Assembly: GCA_007127655.1 (NCBI GenBank)
Contig: SKYX01000326.1
Coordinates: forward strand, 1-7,301
Direction: 5' to 3'
Length of the DNA: 7,301 bases
Source of the DNA: Desulfonatronum sp.
GTDB lineage: Bacteria > Desulfobacterota > Desulfovibrionia > Desulfovibrionales > Desulfonatronaceae
Positions within the stretch are counted from its first letter, which is position 1. Each line of letters opens with the position of its first letter. The notes beneath the pieces are model-generated. The model worked only from the letters and a program-made list of their open reading frames with translations. It ran no database searches and had not been told where the DNA came from. Position numbers and translations under genes: made by a program. Positions 1 through 5,134 of this stretch are shown one piece after another.

Positions 1-47
1 CCCCAGGCAATTGATCGAACAACCAAGGTAACGGCGATACTCCTCCA

Positions 48-241
48 TTCCGCGCTAACCTTGGGCACCCGCAAGGGGAGCCCCTACAGTTCCGTGCTTG
101 TTTCGAAGGGGTGTACGCATGTCGCACCCTGGCGGACCTGCCTGACCGCGGAAAGATCCGCCTGCCCGAAACGCATAAAGAGCCTCAGAATATTGGAGAT
201 TGCCTGCTCCGATAATGGGGGAATTATCATTGTTTTCTTTT
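48..241 (+). ncRNA. Possible small structured RNA (6S-like?), weak candidate
   Basis: This GC-rich stretch has no convincing ORF but several complementary segments that can make one long interrupted hairpin. TTGGGCA (61-67) can pair with TGCCC plus AA (163-170, one bulged G). TTCCG (90-94) can pair with CGGAA (149-153). GGGTG (109-113) pairs with CACCC (125-129) as an apical stem, and GGCGGA (131-136) can pair with TCCGCC (157-162) as an alternative. A side hairpin with a GCAA loop sits at 63-83. A weak promoter (TTGATC at 11-16, GATACT at 36-41, 19-bp spacer) and a weak terminator (211-241) would give an RNA of about 190 nt, close to 6S RNA. The segment CGCAAGGGGAGCCCC resembles, from memory only, the 5' part of E. 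coli 6S RNA. It could equally be the decayed end of something lying outside the window. Identity and strand are uncertain. Confidence 0.25.
211..241 (+). terminator. Weak intrinsic-terminator-like hairpin
   Basis: GATAAT (211-216) and ATTATC (223-228) form a perfect 6-bp stem around a GGGGGA loop, followed by a T-rich run at 230-241. The stem is AT-rich and therefore weak. It is the only terminator-like element after the GC-rich block at 48-200. Confidence 0.3.
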
Positions 242-279
242 CCATGCGACATAATAGCGTCTTAATTTTTGATCACTAT

Positions 280-308
280 TAGACAGTTCTCTCTCAGTAT
301 TCTTTATT
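280..308 (+). promoter_or_regulatory. Candidate sigma70-type promoter for a tiny ORF
   Basis: TAGACA (280-285, five of six matches to TTGACA) and TTTATT (303-308, four of six matches to TATAAT) are separated by 17 bp in an AT-rich stretch. Transcription would start near 315, just before the 10-bp palindrome AATCGCGATT (320-329) and the short ORF at 365. Such matches occur by chance in AT-rich DNA. Confidence 0.35.
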
Positions 309-364
309 CATTCGTCGATAATCGCGATTTTTTGTAAATATTCCCCATCAATTGGAGGTCCAGG

Positions 365-412
365 ATGTTTTTGGATGTGGTGCTGGATTCCAGAAAAAAA
401 TCAGGATGCTAA
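365..412 (+). CDS. Possible 15-codon small ORF / leader peptide
   Basis: An ATG at 365 follows GGAGG (354-358) at an ideal 6-nt spacing and opens a 15-codon frame, MFLDVVLDSRKKSGC, ending in TAA at 410-412. The last codons and the stop lie inside a terminator-like hairpin (404-423), and a candidate promoter lies at 280-308. That order (promoter, SD, short peptide, hairpin) is what an attenuation leader or a free-standing small-protein gene would show. There is no run of a single amino-acid codon of the kind expected in classical amino-acid attenuation, and the next gene, rpsF, is some 250 nt away with its own promoter. I do not recognise the peptide. A chance ORF remains quite possible. Confidence 0.25.
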   Translation: MFLDVVLDSRKKSGC

Positions 413-430
413 GAAGGGCATCCGTTTTCC
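394..430. terminator. Bidirectional terminator-like hairpin
   Basis: GGATGC (404-409) pairs perfectly with GCATCC (418-423) across an 8-nt loop. On the plus strand the stem is followed by GTTTTCC. On the minus strand it is followed, after three bases, by seven T (A7 at 394-400). The minus-strand version is the better intrinsic terminator, but no gene that would need it is seen on that strand nearby. Confidence 0.4.
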
Positions 431-457
431 TGCCAAGTGGCTCGGGGGAATACATCT

Positions 458-492
458 TTGGAAACCTTCCAATGTCGATACCGATTTCGGTA
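458..492. other. Two short inverted repeats
   Basis: TTGGAA (458-463) and TTCCAA (467-472) form a 6-bp stem with a 3-nt loop. TACCGA (479-484) and TCGGTA (487-492) form a 6-bp dyad with a 2-nt centre. They may be protein-binding dyads or products of the hexamer-like repetition that begins at 476. No function can be assigned. Confidence 0.35.
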
Positions 493-505
493 CCGATCCG
501 ATAGA
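476..505. repeat. Degenerate hexamer tandem repeat (CGATNN)
   Basis: Consecutive hexamers CGATAC, CGATTT, CGGTAC, CGATCC and GATAGA read with a period of six. The similarity is imperfect but the phase is kept for about 30 bp. It lies in the non-coding region before rpsF. Confidence 0.45.
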
Positions 506-509
506 TGCT

Positions 510-530
510 GGGAGTTGAGAGCTGAGAACA
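510..530. repeat. Degenerate heptamer repeat (GRGAGYT-like)
   Basis: GGGAGTT, GAGAGCT and GAGAACA follow one another with a period of seven. The motif resembles the AGGAGTC heptamers upstream of mutM at 5958-6012, so the two intergenic regions may share a repeat type. Three degenerate copies are weak evidence on their own. Confidence 0.35.
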
Positions 531-544
531 AAATTGCCCTGGCC

Positions 545-570
545 ACAAAATCAGCCCACAAAATCAGCCC
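545..570. repeat. Perfect 13-bp tandem duplication upstream of the rpsF promoter
   Basis: ACAAAATCAGCCC occurs twice head to tail (545-557 and 558-570) without a mismatch and ends three bases before the -35 box at 574. An exact tandem duplication suggests either a recent slippage event or a duplicated binding site next to the promoter. Confidence 0.8.
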
Positions 571-573
571 AGA

Positions 574-603
574 TTGACAAAACGAGATCCCTGGGCTTAT
601 GTT
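574..603 (+). promoter_or_regulatory. Candidate sigma70 promoter of the rpsF operon
   Basis: A perfect -35 box TTGACA (574-579) is followed after 18 bp by TATGTT (598-603, four of six matches to TATAAT). Transcription would start near 610, at the 5' strand of the leader stem that pairs with the rpsF Shine-Dalgarno region. The inverted repeat GCCCAG (567-572) / CTGGGC (591-596) brackets the -35 box and spacer, and a 13-bp duplication lies just upstream. The perfect -35 box and the position directly before a ribosomal-protein operon support the call; the extended spacer is the weak point. Confidence 0.55.
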
Positions 604-606
604 CCC

Positions 607-667
607 TCTTTTCCTTGCTCTGGCCTTGGGGGCCAGGGCCGAATCAGACCGCAAGGAGGAGACGATC
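607..667 (+). promoter_or_regulatory. Structured rpsF leader, probable S6:S18-binding autoregulatory RNA
   Basis: The leader can fold into two stacked elements. Stem P1 pairs 607-618 with 651-662: twelve consecutive pairs, two of them G-U. It takes in most of the Shine-Dalgarno AAGGAGG (653-659). Inside it, P2 pairs 619-625 with 631-637 (seven pairs, one G-U) around a TTGGG loop. The 13 nt between P2 and P1 on the 3' side contain CCG (639-641) immediately beside P2, and a second CCG starts at 649. A CCG next to a hairpin above a closing stem is the known outline of the S6:S18-binding mRNA leader, in which the S6-S18 complex recognises its own message and represses it. The folding and SD burial are seen in the sequence; binding by S6:S18 is inferred from that family and from position. 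Confidence 0.6.
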
Positions 668-979
668 ATGCGGCACTATGAAACATTGATGCTCTTTAGC
701 CCGGAAATGCCGGGAGAGCGTCGTCAGGAGATTCTTTCCGGAATGTCCACTATTGTGGAGCGGGACGGGGGCAAGATCCTGGCGGAGGACGACTGGGGGA
801 TGCGAACCTTGGCTTATCCGGTGCGCAAGCAGACTCGCGGCCATTATTTCCGTCTGGAATACGCGGCCTCGGGCGCGGTTGTCGCGGAAATGGAGCGGAA
901 TCTGCGGATTACGGACGGGGTGTACAAGTTTCTTTGCGTGAAGCTGGCCGATACCTACGAAGAACCCAAGGAGAGCTGA
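668..979 (+). CDS. rpsF: 30S ribosomal protein S6
   Basis: This encodes S6, a small protein of the 30S platform that forms a heterodimer with S18 and binds 16S rRNA in the central domain. The 103-residue product starts [10 protein letters not shown], as is typical of the family, and keeps the ferredoxin-like alpha/beta pattern, with the conserved stretches [18 protein letters not shown] and [15 protein letters not shown]. The ATG at 668 was chosen because AAGGAGG lies 8 nt upstream and S6 proteins begin here. An in-frame ATG at 599 would add a 23-residue hydrophobic extension with no place in this family. It is the first gene of the operon, follows a folded leader, and ends 2 nt before rpsR, which favours coupled translation of the two partners. 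Confidence 0.97.
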   Translation: MRHYETLMLFSPEMPGERRQEILSGMSTIVERDGGKILAEDDWGMRTLAYPVRKQTRGHYFRLEYAASGAVVAEMERNLRITDGVYKFLCVKLADTYEEPKES

Positions 980-981
980 AC

Positions 982-1242
982 ATGGCATTCAGAAAGTTCA
1001 CCCCCCGGAAAAAGTTTTGTCGATTCTGCGCGTCCAAGGATCTGAAGATGGACTACAAGCGCCCCGACCTGCTGCGGGACTTCATCAACGAGCGGGGCAA
1101 GATTATCGCCCGCCGCGTGACCGGAACCTGCGCCAAGCACCAGCGGGAGTTGACCACGGAAATCAAGCGCGCCCGGCAGATGGCTCTGTTGTTCTACACG
1201 GCCACGCATAGCGTTGACGCCATGAAACGGACCACCGGCTAG
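982..1242 (+). CDS. rpsR: 30S ribosomal protein S18 (zinc-binding type)
   Basis: This encodes S18, the S6 partner on the 30S platform. The 86-residue product contains the family core [19 protein letters not shown] and the [11 protein letters not shown] segment. Cys13, Cys16, Cys50 and His53 form a CxxC...CxxH set, which matches the metal-binding (C+) form of S18 rather than the cysteine-poor form found in many bacteria. The ATG at 982 lies 2 nt after the rpsF stop and is served by AAGGAGAG inside the end of rpsF. The stop codon TAG is part of TAGGAGG, whose AGGAGG is the Shine-Dalgarno of rplI, so the genes are tightly packed. Zinc binding is inferred from the residues. Confidence 0.97.
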   Translation: MAFRKFTPRKKFCRFCASKDLKMDYKRPDLLRDFINERGKIIARRVTGTCAKHQRELTTEIKRARQMALLFYTATHSVDAMKRTTG

Positions 1243-1255
1243 GAGGGAGTTGGTT

Positions 1256-1792
1256 ATGGAAATCATTTTGCGTACAAATATGGACAACCTGGGTGCGCTG
1301 GGCCAAGTGGTCAACGTCAAACCCGGGTATGGCCGCAACTACTTGATCCCTCAAGGGCTGGCCATGCTGGCCACTCCAGCCAATAAGAAGCGTTTCGAGT
1401 TGGAGCGGAAAAAACTTCAGGAAAAACTTGACGCCGTGCGCTTCGCGGCGCAGGAACTGGCCGACAAGATCAGCGCCGTGGCGTTGCGGATACCCGTGCG
1501 CGTCGGCGAAGGCGAAAGGCTCTACGGTTCGGTGACCTCCGCGAACATTGCCGATCTGTTGAAAGCGGATCACGAACTGGACGTGGACAAGAAGACCATC
1601 CAGCTCAACGAGCCGTTGCGCGCTCTGGGCGAGTTCACTGTTGAAGTCCGGGTCTTTCAGGACATCCGGGCTCAGCTTCAGGTTGCCGTGGTTCGTCACG
1701 ATGCTGAGCAGGTGGCCCAGGCAGCGGCTCCAGAAACGGACGCGGTCGAGATGACCGAGCCTGCCGTCGAAGCAACGCAAACGGAGGAGTAG
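1256..1792 (+). CDS. rplI: 50S ribosomal protein L9
   Basis: This encodes L9, which binds 23S rRNA near the L1 stalk and has two domains joined by a long helix. The 178-residue product has the N-terminal signature NLGALGQVVNVKPGYGRNYL (11-30), a charged connecting helix around residues 41-75 and a C-terminal domain starting near GSVT (91-94). The ATG at 1256 was preferred over a TTG two codons earlier because AGGAGG (1241-1246) sits 9 nt upstream and the family begins MxIIL. About 30 residues after position 148 form an Ala/Glu-rich acidic tail beyond the usual 148-150-residue length. The tail looks disordered and probably reflects lineage variation. Confidence 0.97.
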   Translation: MEIILRTNMDNLGALGQVVNVKPGYGRNYLIPQGLAMLATPANKKRFELERKKLQEKLDAVRFAAQELADKISAVALRIPVRVGEGERLYGSVTSANIADLLKADHELDVDKKTIQLNEPLRALGEFTVEVRVFQDIRAQLQVAVVRHDAEQVAQAAAPETDAVEMTEPAVEATQTEE

Positions 1793-1816
1793 TCTCTTCC
1801 CCGTAGGGACCGGCTT

Positions 1817-3223
1817 GTGCCTCGCTCACCTCAAAAAAATACCGTTGCCGCAAAGGCGACGACCATCACCGGCAAGACGCCCCCTCAGAACCTGGAAGCC
1901 GAACAGGCGGTTCTGGGGGGGATTTTTTTGCGTCCGGACCTGATCGACGCGCTCCTCGAAATCGTCGGCGAGGACGATTTCTACTCTCCGGCTCATCGGA
2001 GTATTTTTCAGTCCTGCATTCAGCTCTACCAGCGCCGGGTGCCTATTGACCTGGTCACCCTGGTCGACCACCTTCAAAGCTCAGGGATCCTGGAAGAAGT
2101 AGGCGGCCCGGTATATCTGGCCTCCCTGACCGAATCCCTGGTCGCCGCCTCCCATGGCGAATCCTATGCCCGGATCGTTCGGGACAAGGCCATTCTGCGG
2201 CGGCTGATCGGCGCCGCGTCCGACATCGTGGTCAACTGTCACGAGGGCGGGCAGGACGTGGACAAGGTTCTGGACGAATCGGAAGCAGCTATTTTCGCCA
2301 TTTCCGAGAACAGAACCAAGAGCATTTTTTCCACCACCAAAGAACTGGTCAATCAGGTCTTCGAGCACCTGGAAAAGCGGGTCGAGCGCCAGGAGTTGGT
2401 TACCGGCGTGCCCACGGGTTACCATAAGCTGGACGAGATGACCGCCGGGCTGCAACCCTCGGACCTGATCATCATCGCGGCCCGGCCCAGCATGGGCAAG
2501 ACCGCTTTTGCCCTGAACATCGCCATGCGGGCCGCCATCCTCAAGGATGTCCCCACGGCCATCTTTTCCCTGGAAATGTCCAAGGAGCAGCTGATGATGC
2601 GCATGCTCTGCTCCTGGGGCAAGGTGGACCTGGCCAGGTTTCGCCGCGGTTTCCTGAATGACGAGGACTGGACCCGCCTGTACCATGCCGCGGACGCCCT
2701 GTCCCAGGCCTCCATGTTCATTGACGACACCCCGGCCCTGGGAACCCTGGACCTCCGGGCCAGGTGCCGCAGGCTTAAATCCGAAAAGAATTTGGGCCTG
2801 GTTGTCGTGGATTATCTGCAGTTGATGCGGGCCAGTCGGCGGATCGACTCTCGCGAGCAGGAAATTTCCGAAATATCCAGGACACTGAAGGGGCTGGCCA
2901 AGGAACTGGACCTGCCGATGGTCGCCCTGGCCCAGCTCAACCGCAAGGTCGAGGAACGCAGTAACCGGCGGCCGATGCTTTCGGACTTGCGCGAATCCGG
3001 CGCGATCGAACAGGATGCGGACGTAATTGCCTTCATTTACCGTGACGAGGTTTACAACAAGCAGGAAGGCAACCCCAAAAAGGGCATCGCGGAGATCATC
3101 ATCGGCAAACAGCGCAACGGGCCCGTGGGCGAACTGGAACTCGCCTATCTGGACTCGTTCACCGCGTTCGAAAACCTGGTCGACGTCCCGCCGCCCTCGG
3201 AAAGTTTTCAATCCGGCGCGTAG
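1817..3223 (+). CDS. dnaB: Replicative DNA helicase DnaB
   Basis: This encodes the hexameric helicase that unwinds DNA ahead of the replication fork and recruits primase. The 468-residue length matches the family (E. coli 471). The N-terminal domain carries PPQNLEAEQAVLGGIF. The RecA-like domain has Walker A ARPSMGKTAF with Lys228 and Thr229, SLEMSKEQL with Glu253, Walker B VVVDYLQLM with Asp332, and the DNA-binding H4 region SDLRESGAIEQDADVIAFIY near 389-408. No intein interrupts these motifs. The start is GTG at 1817, the first possible start after the in-frame rplI stop at 1790-1792, with AGGGA (1805-1809) 7 nt upstream. It lies 24 nt after rplI, the common rpsF-rpsR-rplI-dnaB order. The stop codon sits within a perfect hairpin. 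A G7-A-T7 run at 1915-1929 is a potential slippage or sequencing-error site, but the frame is intact. Confidence 0.97.
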   Translation: MPRSPQKNTVAAKATTITGKTPPQNLEAEQAVLGGIFLRPDLIDALLEIVGEDDFYSPAHRSIFQSCIQLYQRRVPIDLVTLVDHLQSSGILEEVGGPVYLASLTESLVAASHGESYARIVRDKAILRRLIGAASDIVVNCHEGGQDVDKVLDESEAAIFAISENRTKSIFSTTKELVNQVFEHLEKRVERQELVTGVPTGYHKLDEMTAGLQPSDLIIIAARPSMGKTAFALNIAMRAAILKDVPTAIFSLEMSKEQLMMRMLCSWGKVDLARFRRGFLNDEDWTRLYHAADALSQASMFIDDTPALGTLDLRARCRRLKSEKNLGLVVVDYLQLMRASRRIDSREQEISEISRTLKGLAKELDLPMVALAQLNRKVEERSNRRPMLSDLRESGAIEQDADVIAFIYRDEVYNKQEGNPKKGIAEIIIGKQRNGPVGELELAYLDSFTAFENLVDVPPPSESFQSGA

Positions 3224-3241
3224 GATTGTTTCCTACGCGCC
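3215..3241 (+). terminator. Perfect 11-bp hairpin spanning the dnaB stop codon
   Basis: GGCGCGTAGGA (3215-3225) is the exact reverse complement of TCCTACGCGCC (3231-3241), with a TTGTT loop. The dnaB TAG at 3221-3223 lies within the 5' arm. The stem is strong but is not followed by a T run, so it is not a standard intrinsic terminator. It may be a 3'-end stabiliser, RNase processing site, pause site or partial terminator between dnaB and the paaK-type gene, whose Shine-Dalgarno begins 17 nt later. Confidence 0.6.
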
Positions 3242-3269
3242 TGTCCCCGTAAGACAAGAAGGAGGCACC

Positions 3270-4562
3270 GTGTTTTTTGATCCCTTGGAAGGCCTTGACC
3301 GCAAGGAACTGGAAGGCTTGCAGTCCGTCAGGCTGCGCAGCGTGACGGAAGCGGCAGCGTGCTCCCCGCTGTATGCCCGATTGTTTCAGGAGCACGGCCT
3401 TCAGGTCGAGCAAGTCCGTGGCCTGGACGACCTGGCGCGAGTGCCCCTGACTGGGAAGGAACATTTGCGGTCCAGTTATCCGGACGGGCTGCTTTGTCGG
3501 CCCAAGGAGGAAATGGTCCGCCTGCACGCCTCTTCCGGGACCACCGGCGCGGCGACGGTGATTTTTCATACCGCCGGGGACATTCAGACCTGGGCCGACC
3601 TGGTGGCCCGCTGCTTCCATATGGTCGGGGTGCGGCCCGGGGATGTCTTTCAGAACATGAGCGGGTACGGTCTGTTCACCGGAGGTCTGGGCATCCATTA
3701 CGGCGCGGAGCGTTTGGGATGCCTGACCATCCCAGCGGGTGCGGGCAACAGCAAACGGCAGATCAAATTGCTTCAGGATTTTTGCGTCACGGTGATTCAC
3801 ATCATTCCCTCCTATGCCCTGCATCTGGCCACGGTGTTCCAGTCCCTGGGCGTGGAGCCGAGCGGGTTACATCTGAAGACTGCCTTGATCGGCGCGGAGC
3901 CGCATTCCGAGGAGATTCGCCGACGGATCGAGGAATTGTACGGAGTGAAGGCCTACAACTCTTATGGGCTATCCGAGATGAACGGTCCTGGAGTGGCTTT
4001 TGAGTGTCCGGAGCAAAATGGGATGCATATCTGGGAAGATGCGTTTCTGCCGGAAATCATCGACCCGGCCACGCTGCAACCGGTCCCGGAAGGGGAGGTT
4101 GGCGAGCTGGTCCTGACTACGCTGACCCGCGAGGGCATGCCGATCCTGCGCTATCGCACCCGGGACCTGACCCGCTTCCTGCCTGGGGATTGCCCCTGCG
4201 GTCGGGTGCATCGCCGCATTGACCGGATCGTCGGACGCAGCGACGACATGATCATCATCAAGGGCGTGAACATCTTCCCGATGCAGGTGGAACGCGTGCT
4301 GATGGGCATTCCGGAAGTGGGGCAGAATTATCTTATCGTGCTGGAACGCGAGGGATACCTGGATCAGTTCAAGGTGCAGGTGGAAGTAAAGAGCGAATTT
4401 TTCGTGGAAGACATGCGGGAACTCAAGAAACTCCAGAGCAAAATCACCGGCCTGCTGCGTGATGAATTGCTTGTCACGCCCAAGGTGGAGCTGGTGGAGC
4501 CCCGGAGCCTGCCCTGTTCCGAGGGCAAGGCTCAGCGGGTCTGCGATTTGCGGGGACAGTAG
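3270..4562 (+). CDS. paaK: Phenylacetate-CoA ligase family acyl-CoA ligase (PaaK-type)
   Basis: This is a cytoplasmic adenylate-forming enzyme that joins an aryl-acetic or similar carboxylic acid to CoA, using ATP. The 430-residue length fits PaaK. Motifs include HASSGTTGAAT (86-96, phosphate-binding loop; A95-T96 here rather than the usual PT), NSYGLSEMNG (230-239), RYRTRDLTRF with Asp299, CPCGR (308-312), IIIKGVNIFP and the C-terminal SEGKAQRV with the catalytic Lys420. The GTG start at 3270 follows AAGGAGG (3259-3265), although the 4-nt spacing is short. An open frame runs back to 3027 but only by reading dnaB in another frame. The gene lies 46 nt after dnaB with a strong hairpin between. 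The acid substrate cannot be told from sequence; phenylacetate, indoleacetate-type or other aryl acids are possible. The symbol denotes the family, not proven specificity. Confidence 0.88.
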   Translation: MFFDPLEGLDRKELEGLQSVRLRSVTEAAACSPLYARLFQEHGLQVEQVRGLDDLARVPLTGKEHLRSSYPDGLLCRPKEEMVRLHASSGTTGAATVIFHTAGDIQTWADLVARCFHMVGVRPGDVFQNMSGYGLFTGGLGIHYGAERLGCLTIPAGAGNSKRQIKLLQDFCVTVIHIIPSYALHLATVFQSLGVEPSGLHLKTALIGAEPHSEEIRRRIEELYGVKAYNSYGLSEMNGPGVAFECPEQNGMHIWEDAFLPEIIDPATLQPVPEGEVGELVLTTLTREGMPILRYRTRDLTRFLPGDCPCGRVHRRIDRIVGRSDDMIIIKGVNIFPMQVERVLMGIPEVGQNYLIVLEREGYLDQFKVQVEVKSEFFVEDMRELKKLQSKITGLLRDELLVTPKVELVEPRSLPCSEGKAQRVCDLRGQ

Positions 4563-4599
4563 TCCTGGGGGCGATGACTTAGGGAAGGGGCTTGAGGCT

Positions 4600-5121
4600 A
4601 TGGGAGCTGAACTGCTCTCCTTCATCCTGGCCGGGTTGTTTCTGGCATTTCTCGGCCTGCTACTGTTGCTGCACGTGTTCGGCCTGCCGGCCAACTGGCT
4701 GATTTTGGCCGCTGTGGCGGGCTGGGGCTGGATGCACCCGGGGTTCGATGGCGGGATAGGTTTTTTTGCGGCCTTGCTTACGCTCTGCGTGCTGGGCGAG
4801 GTCGTGGAGTTCGCGGCCCAGATGTGGGGCGGGCGGCGATACGGCGGCAGCCGGAAAGGGGCCTGGGCGGCCGTGGTCGGGGCTATTATCGGGGGCGTCT
4901 TCGGCGCTCCCTTTTTTTTCGGGCTGGGCGCGGTCCCCGGCTCCTTTCTGGGAGCCTACGCGGGCAGCCTGCTGATCGAACTGGGCCAGGGCTACCCGAT
5001 GGCGGCCGCGCGACGGGCCGCCTGGGGGGCGATGTGGAACAAGGTTTTCGGCACGGTGGTCAAGGTCTGCCTCGGGGTCTGGATGATCGTCTTGAGCGTT
5101 GATCTGGTTTGGCCCGGCTGA
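4600..5121 (+). CDS. DUF456-type small integral membrane protein
   Basis: The 173-residue product is almost entirely hydrophobic, with about five or six membrane segments (near 6-26, 30-46, 53-72, 86-103, 104-125 and 150-170). The middle holds VLGEVVEFAAQMWGGRRYGGSRKGAWAAVVGAIIGGVFG, split here by its pattern: an acidic/aromatic segment, then a Gly-rich helix pair with small-residue spacing. This E...GxxxxGGSxxG...GxxxGxxxG layout and the length match the DUF456 family, whose biochemical role is not established as far as I know. The ATG at 4600 was taken because it opens directly on a hydrophobic segment and no nearer start exists; a start at 4459 would overlap the paaK-type gene. The Shine-Dalgarno is poor (TTGAGG 3 nt upstream, AGGGAAGGGG further away). 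It lies 37 nt after the ligase and could be co-transcribed. Confidence 0.75.
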   Translation: MGAELLSFILAGLFLAFLGLLLLLHVFGLPANWLILAAVAGWGWMHPGFDGGIGFFAALLTLCVLGEVVEFAAQMWGGRRYGGSRKGAWAAVVGAIIGGVFGAPFFFGLGAVPGSFLGAYAGSLLIELGQGYPMAAARRAAWGAMWNKVFGTVVKVCLGVWMIVLSVDLVWPG

Positions 5122-5134
5122 TCACGGTTCGCCC

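Noticed and set aside
61..282. Plus-strand frame of 73 codons over the GC-rich block.
   Set aside because: It has no Shine-Dalgarno, its composition changes abruptly from GC-rich to AT-rich, and there is no recognisable motif; structured RNA or spacer is more likely.
599..667. In-frame upstream ATG that would lengthen S6 by 23 hydrophobic residues.
   Set aside because: S6 starts MRHYE in this family, a strong Shine-Dalgarno precedes 668, and the stretch overlaps the -10 region and folded leader.
348..669. Two minus-strand frames over the rpsF upstream region.
   Set aside because: They read through hexamer and heptamer repeats and the rpsF promoter, lack good ribosome binding sites and show no family features.
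2081..3211. Long minus-strand open frame (376 codons) opposite dnaB.
   Set aside because: It is a mirror frame of a GC-rich conserved gene; its translation is rich in G, H, Q and D with no family motif and no ribosome binding site.
3027..3269. Extension of the ligase frame back into dnaB.
   Set aside because: The extra segment is an alternative frame of dnaB with arginine/serine-rich composition; the ligase family begins close to the GTG with AAGGAGG.
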